From positions 1-42,045 of the forward strand of contig JANLJF010000071.1 in the NCBI GenBank assembly GCA_029255605.1: a DNA stretch of 42,045 nucleotides, written 5' to 3'. Below, one piece after another: positions 31,220-39,983 of this stretch (position 1 is its first letter; each line of letters begins with the position of its first letter). The position numbers were made by a program, and so were the translations under genes. The DNA is from Azovibrio restrictus. GTDB taxonomy: Bacteria > Bacteroidota > Bacteroidia > Chitinophagales > Chitinophagaceae. Under the pieces are notes generated by a model. The model searched no databases. It worked only from the letters and a program-made list of their open reading frames with translations, and was not told where the DNA came from.

Positions 31220-33691
31220 ATGATAAAAAAGCTATTCAGGAAAGGCTTATTGGTATGTACTACATTGCTGGCAGCGATGCAAGGACAGGCGCAGGTGACG
31301 ATTAACACACCTTATACCTTCCCGGTAACTCCTCCAACACATTTTCTCTTAGACGGTACTGTTCCACTTCCTAACAGATATGTTACATTTTCCGTTGAGA
31401 ATACTAATAATTACCCCATATTAATAACGGATGTGAGCAGCCTGCATATTTCAAACGTGCCGTTCACTTATCCTGGTCCAACAAACGTAGTCATAAGTGC
31501 TAATGGTTCGACTTATGAACTGTGGCAGACATCTACCTGGCTGAGTGGTGTACCGAATATATCGGCCGCTACCGGCTGGACTAATGCACAAAGCACTGTT
31601 TATAGTGGGGGGGCATCATTTGGTGTAGAACCTATTTTCAAGAACTTAGCAGTAGTAGTTCCCTCCAAATCGATGATGCGATTTGCAGTAGTATGTTATG
31701 ATACTATAGTTGTAAGAGGACGTCAAAATAGCAATGCACCGGCCCCAAGAGGGTTTACCGCAGGTGGGGTACGACTACATACGGTAGATACCAATCAATA
31801 TACAGGTGTAGCACCTAATGTAGGTATTTTTAGTCCAAACACTACCGACACCTTTGCATTTGAAGGAAATATCAAATTTTACCCGCTGAACCCGCCTGTA
31901 CTTACGGTGAACCCCACACCTGCCTGTCTGGGTTCTACTGTTATTATCAGCGCTAAATCAAGCTCCTATTTTGAAAACCCTGTATATACCTGGTATGACC
32001 AAAACGGCAATGTAATAGCCGGCCAAACAGATGATACCCTGATCATTCCAAGCTTTGATGCTTCTAAAGCAGGCCAGTACTGCGCTACCGTTACGGGCAG
32101 CAATACTACTTTTATAACAGAAAAAGGCTGTGCAGATGTGATATTCCTGTCGCCGCCGGCACCTAAATACGATGGTAAAACCAACTATTGCCTGAATGAA
32201 CCTTTCCAACCGGTAACCATACTGGGCCCAGACCCTAAATGGTACTATACGGAAACAGGCGGTTCACCCATCACACCTGCGGCTGTCAACTTCAATACGA
32301 CTACTGCACATAAAGACACTTTCTGGGTATCGCAAACCATAAGCGGTTGTGAAAGCCCGCGTACCATGGTGGTATACAGTGCAGCACCTAAGCCAAATGT
32401 GCCTGTGGTTACTACCCCTACCTTCTATTGCGAAAATGCAGCATCTTTCCCTGTAAATGCAAATGGACAGGAACTGAAATGGTATTATGAGCCAACAGGG
32501 GGCATACCTACCACGCTGGCACCTGCACCTAATACTACTGCAAAAGATACTTTTTACTACTATGTATCGCAAACGGTAGATGGTTGCGAAAGTGAGCGCG
32601 CCCGTATGGAAGTTATCGTTACCTTCCGTCCGAATGGTTTGATACTGGCATCGCGCGATGCGATATGCCAGGGCGATACGCTGACCCTGGGCTACTATGG
32701 CAGCGCCTTCCCTCAATCTACCTATGCATGGGATTTCCCTCCGTTTGACGGTGTAAGGATACTGGATGGTTCTTCATTTGAAACACCACTGTACTTAGGC
32801 ATTGACTCTGCGGGTGTTAAAACGATAAAACTAACTGTAGGCCACAGCAATTGCTGGAGCGAAACCTATACTAAAAATATACGCGTAGACCCGGTACCTA
32901 CGGCAGATATAGAAGTAAGGCCTAACATATGCCAGGGCCAGACAGAACTGGTATCGCTGCGCAGCTATACTTCTACTGTAGATTCATTCTTCTGGTCTTG
33001 GGATGGTGGGTATACTACGCACTACTCTACCGATCAGGGCCCTTACGGTGTGATATGGAATGATGCCGGTAAAAAATACATCACCCTGCGACTGGTAGAT
33101 GAACTGTGCGCTGCAACGATAACCGACAGCACTTATATACATGCAAAACCGGATGCTACCTTTAAAGTAGATGGCTATGCTGCCGACCGCCTGTTCTGCA
33201 TAGGCGATAGCATACTGATGACGGCTAACACCATACTGCCGGCTGCCAAATACTCATGGACACCATCAAGGTTCTTTGATACTTACAGTTCTCTGCCTGT
33301 TACTTATGCACGTATAGATTATAAGAGCTATGTGAAACTGAGCGTGACAGATGAGTTCGGCTGTTTCAATTCAGACAGTGTGCTGATCAATACGAAGTCT
33401 TGCTGCGAAATCGGTTTCCCAACAGCATTTACGCCTAACAATGATGGCAGGAATGACCTGTTCCGCCCATTCCCTCAGGCTACAGGCAACGAGCGCTTTG
33501 TAAATGTGCGCACCTTCAAAGTAGTGAACCGTTATGGCCAGGTGGTATATGAAAGTGCTAATACACGCGGTGGCTGGGATGGCACACTGAACGGCAAACC
33601 ACAAGATGCCGGTACTTACTTCTACTACATCAACTTCCAGTGCGATGGTAAGAGTGTAGACCAGAAAGGTGAAGTAATACTGGTACGATAA
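31220..33691 (+). CDS. T9SS type B (gliding motility-associated) secreted protein
   Basis: An 823-residue exported protein: signal peptide to about residue 25 (MQGQAQ), an N-terminal beta-rich domain, tandem Ig-like/CHU_C-associated domains (~240-310, 310-395, 395-475, each opening with a YC and closing with a GCES-type segment), PKD-like domains (~475-735) and a C-terminal T9SS type B sorting domain (~735-823) beginning FPTAFTPNNDGRNDLF with VVNRYGQVVYES and DAGTYFYYI. It is exported through the type IX system and probably surface-bound or released; such proteins serve in adhesion or gliding. Strong terminator follows. Confidence 0.85.
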   Translation: MIKKLFRKGLLVCTTLLAAMQGQAQVTINTPYTFPVTPPTHFLLDGTVPLPNRYVTFSVENTNNYPILITDVSSLHISNVPFTYPGPTNVVISANGSTYELWQTSTWLSGVPNISAATGWTNAQSTVYSGGASFGVEPIFKNLAVVVPSKSMMRFAVVCYDTIVVRGRQNSNAPAPRGFTAGGVRLHTVDTNQYTGVAPNVGIFSPNTTDTFAFEGNIKFYPLNPPVLTVNPTPACLGSTVIISAKSSSYFENPVYTWYDQNGNVIAGQTDDTLIIPSFDASKAGQYCATVTGSNTTFITEKGCADVIFLSPPAPKYDGKTNYCLNEPFQPVTILGPDPKWYYTETGGSPITPAAVNFNTTTAHKDTFWVSQTISGCESPRTMVVYSAAPKPNVPVVTTPTFYCENAASFPVNANGQELKWYYEPTGGIPTTLAPAPNTTAKDTFYYYVSQTVDGCESERARMEVIVTFRPNGLILASRDAICQGDTLTLGYYGSAFPQSTYAWDFPPFDGVRILDGSSFETPLYLGIDSAGVKTIKLTVGHSNCWSETYTKNIRVDPVPTADIEVRPNICQGQTELVSLRSYTSTVDSFFWSWDGGYTTHYSTDQGPYGVIWNDAGKKYITLRLVDELCAATITDSTYIHAKPDATFKVDGYAADRLFCIGDSILMTANTILPAAKYSWTPSRFFDTYSSLPVTYARIDYKSYVKLSVTDEFGCFNSDSVLINTKSCCEIGFPTAFTPNNDGRNDLFRPFPQATGNERFVNVRTFKVVNRYGQVVYESANTRGGWDGTLNGKPQDAGTYFYYINFQCDGKSVDQKGEVILVR

Positions 33692-33718
33692 CATACAATT
33701 TCAGACCTTCATACATAG

Positions 33719-33748
33719 AGCCCCGGATAATTCCGGGGCTTATTTTTT
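33719..33748 (+). terminator. Terminator after the T9SS type B gene
   Basis: Stem AGCCCCGGA / TCCGGGGCT (9 bp), loop TAAT, tail TATTTTTTG. Confidence 0.93.
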
Positions 33749-33842
33749 GCTGCCTGCAGAGAGGTGAAACACGTACTGCTATTATAACTGGGCGAACGGC
33801 ACAGATTAAAAATACTGCAGTCAAAACCGTATTGATGGCATA

Positions 33843-33867
33843 AGAAAAAGCCCTTAGAAAAAGGGCT
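33843..33867 (-). terminator. Terminator of the LptF-PAP2-glycosyltransferase operon
   Basis: Minus strand: stem AGCCCTT / AAGGGCT (7 bp), loop of 5 nt, tail TTTTT; 29 bp after the stop of the glycosyltransferase. Confidence 0.8.
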
Positions 33868-33895
33868 GATTAAATATGATGTGGAAGAAGTACTG

Positions 33896-35509
33896 CTATT
33901 TCCGTCGGAAGAATACAAAACCATTGGCACTTCCCGTTTCCTCCAGCTGAGGCATTGCGCGGTATTTATCGGCCTCCATTATTTTGCATATAAAGTAAGC
34001 AGGCTTATCGATATCGCCATTCAACAGCCAGTCTTCCTTATCGTAGTTGGGATTGGCCTGCGGCTGTTTATCCGTATAGAAGAGATGTGCATAGCTTTTA
34101 TAACCTAACACGTGTACATATACATCTTTGCCCCGGAAACTTTTAAAATAATCGATAGCAGCACGTTGGGAAAAGGCCTCAATCTTGGGTGTAAAATGGA
34201 TGACTGTGACCTGTAAAATAACAAGATTGACAACGCACAGCGTTATCATGCCCTTTCGGAAATCTTTATTCATCATCATAACAGCTACCCAAATGCCGAT
34301 GAGGTAAAGTAAGCCCCACATACACTCGGCATAGCTCCATGAAACGGGGGCCTGCAGGTTACCTACGGCAAAAGGATCATCAATAAGCGGAATGAGTTTA
34401 TCCTTGTTCAGCCCCACTAATGGCAGGCACATGATGGCTATAGCTACCAGTGAGCCTGTAAAAAGCAAGATGCCTTTTACCAATGGCTTTACCTTTACCT
34501 TTTCTGTAGATAACCTGTAAAGCTGCAGCGCTGCCAGGTATGTAAGCGGGAAATAGCACAACGATGAATAGTGAACAATCTTGGTCTTAACGATGGAAAA
34601 CAACAATAATACCACCCAAAACATTATCCACATCCAGCGGGTGAATTCACGGTGGCCCTCATTATCCGTAACACGCTTCCTACTGTACTGAAACAGGAAT
34701 GCCGCTGCGGGAAAACAGCCAATAAGCAGAATGATAAAGTGATAGAAGAATGGCCCGCCATGTCCCGCATCTTCTGTCTGGAAGAGTCGGATCTGGTATA
34801 CGATGAAATCGCTCACCAATGCCCAGCCATGGTTTAATATCTCTATGCCAAACCAGATGCAGGTAGTAGCAAAGGCAGATAATGCAATGACTAGCAGATG
34901 CAACGGTTTATAGCCCCATAATCCCTTATTTACGATAACATATACCACAAACGATAACAAGGCTACCAGAATAGCCACAGGCCCCTTAGTAAGCACTGCA
35001 AGCCCCAGAAACACACCTGCCAGTAAAGCATGTACCAGTTTTCGTTCCCCAAACTTTATGAGGTGTACCTGGAAGAAGGCTATAAAGATGAAAAAATTGA
35101 AAGTGGGATCGATAATACCCGTTTTGAAATAGAAATGCGGTAACCACGATGCTGCATATAGTAATACCCACCAACCGGCCATTTTCTCATTTATCACCCG
35201 CTTGCCTATATAGAACAGTGATGTAAGCGTTACCACACCCATCAATGCATTGGGGAACCGCGCTGCATATTCATTAATGCCAAACAGCTTCATGGATAGC
35301 ACCTGCATCCACATAAACAGTGGTGGTTTTTCCCAAAAGGGCTTATAATTTATCTGCACCTGCAGGTAATCGCCCGAAACAATCATTTCGCGGGCACACT
35401 CGGCAAAGTTTATCTCATCCCAATCGAACAGGTGCACCTGCCCCAAAAAGGGGAAGAACAGCAGTGCAGCACCGGCTATTATAATGAAGTAACGGATGTA
35501 ATTTGGCAT
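33896..35509 (-). CDS. ArnT-like glycosyltransferase (GT-C, family 39/83)
   Basis: A 537-residue inner-membrane glycosyltransferase with about 11-12 membrane helices. The first periplasmic loop has the acidic motif FDWDEINFAE (residues ~28-37), the catalytic Asp region of the PMT/ArnT family, followed by YKPFWEKPPLFMW, also typical. Such enzymes move a sugar from a polyprenyl phosphate donor to lipid A or to protein. With a PAP2 phosphatase and an LptF-type permease upstream in the same operon, lipid A or another LPS part is the likely acceptor; protein O-glycosylation cannot be excluded. It starts 24 bp after the PAP2 stop. Confidence 0.85.
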   Translation of the reverse strand: MPNYIRYFIIIAGAALLFFPFLGQVHLFDWDEINFAECAREMIVSGDYLQVQINYKPFWEKPPLFMWMQVLSMKLFGINEYAARFPNALMGVVTLTSLFYIGKRVINEKMAGWWVLLYAASWLPHFYFKTGIIDPTFNFFIFIAFFQVHLIKFGERKLVHALLAGVFLGLAVLTKGPVAILVALLSFVVYVIVNKGLWGYKPLHLLVIALSAFATTCIWFGIEILNHGWALVSDFIVYQIRLFQTEDAGHGGPFFYHFIILLIGCFPAAAFLFQYSRKRVTDNEGHREFTRWMWIMFWVVLLLFSIVKTKIVHYSSLCYFPLTYLAALQLYRLSTEKVKVKPLVKGILLFTGSLVAIAIMCLPLVGLNKDKLIPLIDDPFAVGNLQAPVSWSYAECMWGLLYLIGIWVAVMMMNKDFRKGMITLCVVNLVILQVTVIHFTPKIEAFSQRAAIDYFKSFRGKDVYVHVLGYKSYAHLFYTDKQPQANPNYDKEDWLLNGDIDKPAYFICKIMEADKYRAMPQLEETGSANGFVFFRRK

Positions 35510-35533
35510 TTACATACGGTTTGAAAAAGTTAA

Positions 35534-36202
35534 TCAACGCTTTTTGAAAAAGGCTGGCTGGTAGCGTTTCATTACAGTAATAGTAAATATGCTGAAACAA
35601 CCACCTATGATGCTGCCTACATATATATCCTCGAAAAAATGGGCGGCCAGGTACATACGCGAATAGGCTACTGCCAAAGCGCATACGAAAAACAACAGGC
35701 CTAAAGGTCTGAATTTTGGAGGTAATAATAAAGACAGCAGGCAAAACAAGCTAAAAGCCCCACAGCTATGCCCCGAAGGAAAGCTACGCTCCATCACGCG
35801 CGGCCATTCCGGCAAGGTATGTATCCAAGGTGCTTCATTAAAATATTTGAGCGGACGCGGTGCCCTTGTTGCGCTTTTTATAGCCTGTGTAATGAGAGAT
35901 GGCAGCACACCGGCTATAACGGCGGCGGTGAAATACCACCAGTTGCGCAGGCGACTGAAACCCAATAACAAGAGCAATACAATGGTAACGAAACTACCCT
36001 CACCCATAAAGGTGATATACTCCATCAGCATGTCGCCTACGCTGCTATGATGCGTATTGAAGGTAGCGAATAGCGTTTGCTTATCATATACTGATAATGC
36101 GATACCTCCTGCGATTATCCAGAGGATAAAAGGAATAATGAAGAAGGGGTTGTATGAACTGTATGGCTTATCCAATTTGTTTTCTACGTTTAAACGGTGC
36201 AA
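35534..36202 (-). CDS. PAP2 family lipid phosphatase
   Basis: A 222-residue membrane phosphatase with about six helices. The three PAP2 motifs are intact: KSATRAPRP, PSGH and SRMYLAAHFFED, with His in the second and third motif as catalytic residues. The active site faces the periplasm. Possible substrates are lipid A phosphates (LpxE/LpxF type) or undecaprenyl diphosphate (PgpB type); the operon context favours lipid A. The start overlaps the end of the LptF-type gene by 35 bp; no later ATG near the N-terminus is available, so the overlap looks real. Confidence 0.87.
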   Translation of the reverse strand: MHRLNVENKLDKPYSSYNPFFIIPFILWIIAGGIALSVYDKQTLFATFNTHHSSVGDMLMEYITFMGEGSFVTIVLLLLLGFSRLRNWWYFTAAVIAGVLPSLITQAIKSATRAPRPLKYFNEAPWIHTLPEWPRVMERSFPSGHSCGAFSLFCLLSLLLPPKFRPLGLLFFVCALAVAYSRMYLAAHFFEDIYVGSIIGGCFSIFTITVMKRYQPAFFKKR

Positions 36203-37628
36203 TTATTTTACTCCACACGCGTGCATACCATTCTTTACTGAATATTTGTGAATCGTTGCGGGCCTGGTTTATCAATACAAAAGCTATAGGCAACAGCATG
36301 GCCGTGGCCATCCACATGCCTGCCCAGCTGGGTACAGCATTTGCCTTTGCCAGCTTTTCGCCGGTTATAGACATGATGTGGAACACAACGAAGAACAATA
36401 CCGCTATTACCAACGGCATACCCAACCCACCCTTGCGTATAATAGCCCCCAGTGGGGCACCTATTAAAAACAACAGCACACAGGCAAATGACAGGGTAAA
36501 CTTCCTGTGCCATTCGATATTGAATTGCAGGTAGTTATTAAACTGCATAGCCTTATCGGTAGCAGAAATATCCAGCAGGCCTTTAGCATTACGTGCCTGG
36601 TTCACGGCATTCTGCATTACCCTGCCCCTTAGTGTATCGGGTACAAATTGCAGGAAGGTAGAATCATACGCACGGGCGGCAAGCTTAGCTGTCGGCTTTA
36701 CTTTCAGTGTATCTATAAAATTGTTATTGCCCAGTGCTGCTATATTAGGGCCTATGTATATGCCTACATTTTTAGCTACATGGTTTTCATAGCGTTTGAA
36801 GCTATCTATACGCTGGCTCAGTTGCCTTACATTCATCATCTGGTAGGCATCTTTGAAGAGGTTTTCGTTAGTGCGGTTTACCCTGAAAGATGAAAGGTCG
36901 AAAACCATATCCCAGCTTTTGAAGTACATGCGCACCTGCTGGTTGGTATTGCGGCTGCCTTCATTGTTTATATTTTCTTCATAACGCCACCCATCATTCA
37001 GCCTGAATATCAGGTAATGCTTATCGGGCGTAGGCAGCATTTGCCCTTGCCTGGCAAGTACTACCTTGTTATTGCCGCTGCCGGATGTGTGGTCGTAGAT
37101 AAGTATGTTGCGTATGGTTTGCCCGTCTTTATCCTTCTCTCCCACCCTTATAGAAAAGCCATCGATGTCTTTATTAAATTGGCCGGGGCGTATATTGAAT
37201 GTAGGCTTTGAATTACGCAGGTCGTATAGCAGGGATAATGCTTTAAGATTGGCGTATGGTATCACATTATTGCTGAAAACAAAGGCCCCCAGGCCAATAA
37301 GCAGGATGAAGAACAGCAAGGGCCGCATAAAGCGTAGCAATGATATACCTGCAGCCTTGATGGCCACTAGCTCAAAGTTCTCGCCCATGTTGCCAAAGGT
37401 CATGATAGATGCCAGCAGGATACCTAAAGGTAATGCCAGCGGCACCATGGTGGTAGACATATAGAACAGCAACTGAACAATCATCCACACCCCTAAGCCC
37501 TTACCTATCAGCTCATCCATGTATAGCCAGAAGAACTGCATTACCAGCACAAACAATGTGATAAAAAAGGTAACAATGAACGGGCCGATGAAACTGCGGA
37601 GTATAAGTATGTCCAGTTTTTTGATCAA
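36168..37628 (-). CDS. LptF/LptG family LPS export permease
   Basis: A YjgP/YjgQ-type permease of 486 residues: N-terminal helices (~5-115), a large periplasmic beta-jellyroll part (~130-375) that passes LPS to LptC/LptA, and C-terminal helices (~375-465). Conserved blocks include the start KKLDILILRSFIGPF and FSNNVIPYAN. The longest frame starts at TTG 37649, but a perfect -7 box (TAGGTTTG) covers that codon, so the TTG at 37628 giving MIKKLDILI is chosen; it also matches the family N-terminus. It is the first gene of an operon with PAP2 and ArnT-like genes. Whether it is LptF or LptG cannot be told. Confidence 0.9.
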   Translation of the reverse strand: MIKKLDILILRSFIGPFIVTFFITLFVLVMQFFWLYMDELIGKGLGVWMIVQLLFYMSTTMVPLALPLGILLASIMTFGNMGENFELVAIKAAGISLLRFMRPLLFFILLIGLGAFVFSNNVIPYANLKALSLLYDLRNSKPTFNIRPGQFNKDIDGFSIRVGEKDKDGQTIRNILIYDHTSGSGNNKVVLARQGQMLPTPDKHYLIFRLNDGWRYEENINNEGSRNTNQQVRMYFKSWDMVFDLSSFRVNRTNENLFKDAYQMMNVRQLSQRIDSFKRYENHVAKNVGIYIGPNIAALGNNNFIDTLKVKPTAKLAARAYDSTFLQFVPDTLRGRVMQNAVNQARNAKGLLDISATDKAMQFNNYLQFNIEWHRKFTLSFACVLLFLIGAPLGAIIRKGGLGMPLVIAVLFFVVFHIMSITGEKLAKANAVPSWAGMWMATAMLLPIAFVLINQARNDSQIFSKEWYARVWSKIIAPFKRRKQIG

Positions 37629-37646
37629 TGCCGGCAAGAATTTGTG

Positions 37647-37654
37647 CAAACCTA
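37647..37654 (-). promoter_or_regulatory. -7 box of the LptF-PAP2-glycosyltransferase operon
   Basis: Minus-strand TAGGTTTG (TAnnTTTG). Start near 37640, about 12 nt before the TTG at 37628. The -33 element is weak. Confidence 0.45.
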
Positions 37655-37713
37655 CAGAAAACTACCGCTTTATGGTTGCTTTGCTATAGATAAACCTGTG
37701 CTTTTAACATAGT

Positions 37714-37741
37714 AAAAAAGCTTGCTTTTCAGCAAGCTTTT
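37714..37741 (-). terminator. Terminator of the START-like gene
   Basis: A perfect 10-bp stem AAAAGCTTGC / GCAAGCTTTT with 6-nt loop and T runs on both sides; 24 bp after the stop of the minus-strand START-like gene. Confidence 0.88.
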
Positions 37742-37764
37742 AATTTTTTTTCAAAAAACGATGC

Positions 37765-38148
37765 TTAGCTGCCGATACGATGCTTCAGATCACTTACCTG
37801 TGAATTCCACAAGCGTTCCTGATCTTTGATATCATACTTATCTGCAAAGTCAGTTATTTTCAGAATCGTTTCGTTTGTTATCGGACTTTGTTCTATCCGG
37901 AACTCAAAAAATTCATCATCATCGTAATAATCCCAACGATATTTTACAAATTCATTCTCTAGTTGCTCCACCACGTCAGCCGTGTCTGTAGCACCATTCC
38001 AGCTAAAGTAAAAAGTATGATCGCGCTGATCGACCTTATCAGCAAACCATTCTTGCAAACCAACAGGGGTAGATAAAAATTCGTATAGAATAGAAGGAGA
38101 GCACCTTACCGGAAACTCAAGTGTATACATTGTCTTTTTCTTACTCAT
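37765..38148 (-). CDS. START-like (SRPBCC) domain protein
   Basis: A 127-residue cytoplasmic protein of the START-like/AHSA1 fold, the single-domain form widespread next to rpoD in Bacteroidota. It opens YTLEFPVRCSPSILYEFLSTP followed by GLQEWFADKVD, which forms the helix-grip opening; the acidic YYDDDEFFEFRIE strand and a C-terminal helix complete the fold. Ligand unknown. The frame is open to 38208; the ATG at 38148 (MSKKKTMYTLEF) is taken as the start, with 38130 as an alternative. A -7 box (TAATTTTG, complement of 38206-38213) lies upstream. Confidence 0.8.
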   Translation of the reverse strand: MSKKKTMYTLEFPVRCSPSILYEFLSTPVGLQEWFADKVDQRDHTFYFSWNGATDTADVVEQLENEFVKYRWDYYDDDEFFEFRIEQSPITNETILKITDFADKYDIKDQERLWNSQVSDLKHRIGS

Positions 38149-38205
38149 CGTAAATGTTCTCGAAAGCTTAACGTTGCTGCAATAATAAAAAAAGGTTTGA
38201 ACAAT

Positions 38206-38213
38206 CAAAATTA
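38206..38213 (-). promoter_or_regulatory. -7 box for the START-like gene
   Basis: Minus-strand TAATTTTG, a perfect TAnnTTTG match; -33 not clear. The leader would be about 50 nt. Confidence 0.4.
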
Positions 38214-38294
38214 TTTCAGTAAATTCCTGTAAAATAAGCTTGCCCCTCCATAAAATTGGTTTGATTTTTGCTGTTAAGAATTTCTTAATTTTTT

Positions 38295-38326
38295 TTTGGG
38301 TTGAATTGCTCTGACGCTTAGATTTG
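38295..38326 (+). promoter_or_regulatory. Promoter of rpoD
   Basis: TTTG at 38295-38298, 20-bp spacer and TAGATTTG at 38319-38326. Start near 38333, leaving a leader of about 65 nt. The primary sigma gene thus appears to use the same promoter type its product recognises. Confidence 0.65.
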
Positions 38327-38399
38327 CCACAACAATGTCACAATCTACTCATTATACTCCTTCTATTCTCTAACTTAAACAAAAGCTCTGCCTATGTCT

Positions 38400-39269
38400 A
38401 TGCGTCAACTAAAGATCACGAAGTCCATTACCAATCGTGAGAGCCAATCACTGGAAAAGTATCTCCAGGAAATTGGTAAAGTAGACCTGATTACACCGGA
38501 AGAAGAAGTACAACTTGCCATCCGGATTAAGCAAGGCGACCAACGCGCCCTTGAAAAACTGACAAAGGCCAACTTGCGTTTCGTAGTATCTGTTGCCAAA
38601 CAATATCAAAACCAGGGACTTTCTTTAAGCGACCTTATCAATGAAGGAAACCTGGGCCTGATAAAAGCAGCACAACGCTTTGACGAAACACGCGGCTTTA
38701 AATTCATTTCTTACGCAGTATGGTGGATACGCCAATCGATACTGCAGGCATTGGCTGAACAATCACGTATTGTGCGCCTGCCACTGAACAAAGTGGGCTT
38801 GTCTAACAAAATAAGCAAGGCTTACTCTCAACTGGAACAGGAATTTGAACGCGAACCATCTACCGAAGAACTGGCAGAACTGCTGGAGATTGGTACGGAA
38901 GAAGTAGAAACAACACTGGGTGTGGCTGCACGCCACGTATCTGTAGATGCACCGTTTGTAGATAGCGAAGACAATACGCTGCTGGATGTATTGGAAAACC
39001 CCAATTCAGACTCTGCAGATTCAGAACTAGAGCACTATGATTCCCTGCGTTGCGAAATAGAGCGTTCGCTCAGCACCCTTACAGACCGCCAGCGCGATGT
39101 TATCAAACTGTATTTCGGCATAGGTGTAGAACATCCTATGAGCCTGGAAGATATAGGCGAAAAATTCTCCCTGACACGTGAGCGTGTACGCCAGATAAAA
39201 GACAAAGCAATAACCAAACTGCGCACTGCTACACGCTGCCAGTTGCTTAAATCATACCTCGGAAACTAA
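38400..39269 (+). CDS. rpoD: Primary RNA polymerase sigma factor RpoD/SigA
   Basis: The housekeeping sigma-70 of Bacteroidota, short (289 residues) because region 1.1 and the non-conserved insert are absent. Region 1.2 ([13 protein letters not shown]), 2.1-2.4 ([25 protein letters not shown] to [15 protein letters not shown]), region 3, and region 4.2 with the helix-turn-helix [24 protein letters not shown] are all present. Region 2.4 of this family reads the TAnnTTTG -7 box, which fits the promoters seen across the window. ATG at 38394 is also in frame, but the family starts MRQLKITKS, so 38400 is used. A terminator follows. Confidence 0.96.
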   Translation: MRQLKITKSITNRESQSLEKYLQEIGKVDLITPEEEVQLAIRIKQGDQRALEKLTKANLRFVVSVAKQYQNQGLSLSDLINEGNLGLIKAAQRFDETRGFKFISYAVWWIRQSILQALAEQSRIVRLPLNKVGLSNKISKAYSQLEQEFEREPSTEELAELLEIGTEEVETTLGVAARHVSVDAPFVDSEDNTLLDVLENPNSDSADSELEHYDSLRCEIERSLSTLTDRQRDVIKLYFGIGVEHPMSLEDIGEKFSLTRERVRQIKDKAITKLRTATRCQLLKSYLGN

Positions 39270-39284
39270 TCGTAATTTTACACA

Positions 39285-39292
39285 TAAATTTG
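39285..39292 (+). promoter_or_regulatory. -7 box for the DUF1684 gene, inside the rpoD 3' region
   Basis: TAAATTTG, a perfect TAnnTTTG match directly before the rpoD terminator. A start near 39299 would fall within the left arm of that hairpin, so transcripts from here would lack part of the stem. The -33 element is weak. Confidence 0.4.
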
Positions 39293-39320
39293 AAGCCCCG
39301 TAATGATACGGGGCTTTTTT
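39293..39320 (+). terminator. Terminator of rpoD
   Basis: Stem AGCCCCGTA (39294-39302) / TACGGGGCT (39307-39315), loop ATGA, tail TTTTTT. It ends 6 bp before the ATG of the next gene. Confidence 0.9.
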
Positions 39321-39326
39321 AATAGC

Positions 39327-39932
39327 ATGAAACACATCATCAGCACTGCCCTACTGCTCAGCACCTGTTATGGTGCGCAGGCCCAGCATTCGTATGCAGA
39401 GCGGATAGCGGCACACCGGCAGCATTATAAGGAGGAATTCATAACAGAGCCACGCAGCCCGCTAAAGGGCGGTGATACGGCCTATTTACGCTTTTACAAT
39501 GCCAATAGCCTGTATCGTGTAGTAGCTACCATAACGGAGACACCGGAGGCTAAGCCATTTGATATGCCTACCTATAGTGGCAAAACCAAGCAATTCAGGC
39601 AATACGGGCTGCTTACCTTTGCCATTGGCGGAAAACAGCAGATACTGCAAGTGTATCAGAACCTGAAACTGCTGGAGGACACGGCACATGCACAACATCT
39701 TTTCGTGCCTTTTACAGACGAGACTACTTATACCGAAACATACGGAGGCGGCAGGTATATAGACCTATCTACAGCAGATATAAAAGACGGCAGGATAGTA
39801 CTTGATTTTAATAAGTGCTACAACCCTTATTGTGCTTATGCGGGAGGCTATAACTGTCCCATACCACCTGTAGAGAACCGGTTGAAGATACCTATAAGGG
39901 CTGGTGAAAAGCTGTTTGGGAAAGAACATTAA
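39327..39932 (+). CDS. Secreted DUF1684 family protein
   Basis: A 201-residue exported protein: signal peptide of ~20 residues ending GAQAQ, then the DUF1684 domain. Its hallmark is the C-terminal block LDFNKCYNPYCAYAGGY and NCPIPPVENRLKIPIRAGEK; in this family the NPYCAY/CPIPP cysteines are conserved. Function unknown; probably periplasmic. An earlier ATG (39303) lies in the loop of the rpoD terminator and cannot be used by messages that stop there, so 39327 is chosen. A bidirectional terminator separates it from the convergent skp gene. Confidence 0.82.
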   Translation: MKHIISTALLLSTCYGAQAQHSYAERIAAHRQHYKEEFITEPRSPLKGGDTAYLRFYNANSLYRVVATITETPEAKPFDMPTYSGKTKQFRQYGLLTFAIGGKQQILQVYQNLKLLEDTAHAQHLFVPFTDETTYTETYGGGRYIDLSTADIKDGRIVLDFNKCYNPYCAYAGGYNCPIPPVENRLKIPIRAGEKLFGKEH

Positions 39933-39934
39933 AA

Positions 39935-39963
39935 TAAAAGGAGCACAATGTGCTCCTTTTATT
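39935..39963. terminator. Bidirectional terminator between DUF1684 and skp genes
   Basis: A perfect 11-bp stem AAAAGGAGCAC / GTGCTCCTTTT with a 3-nt loop and A/T runs on both sides; serves the plus-strand gene ending at 39932 and the minus-strand gene ending at 39984. Confidence 0.9.
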
Positions 39964-39983
39964 TATATCAGATTTTACTGTGA

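Noticed and set aside
33772-33900. Direct repeat GTACTGCTATT at 33772 and 33890
   Set aside because: An 11-bp match near a gene end with no further similarity around it; likely chance.
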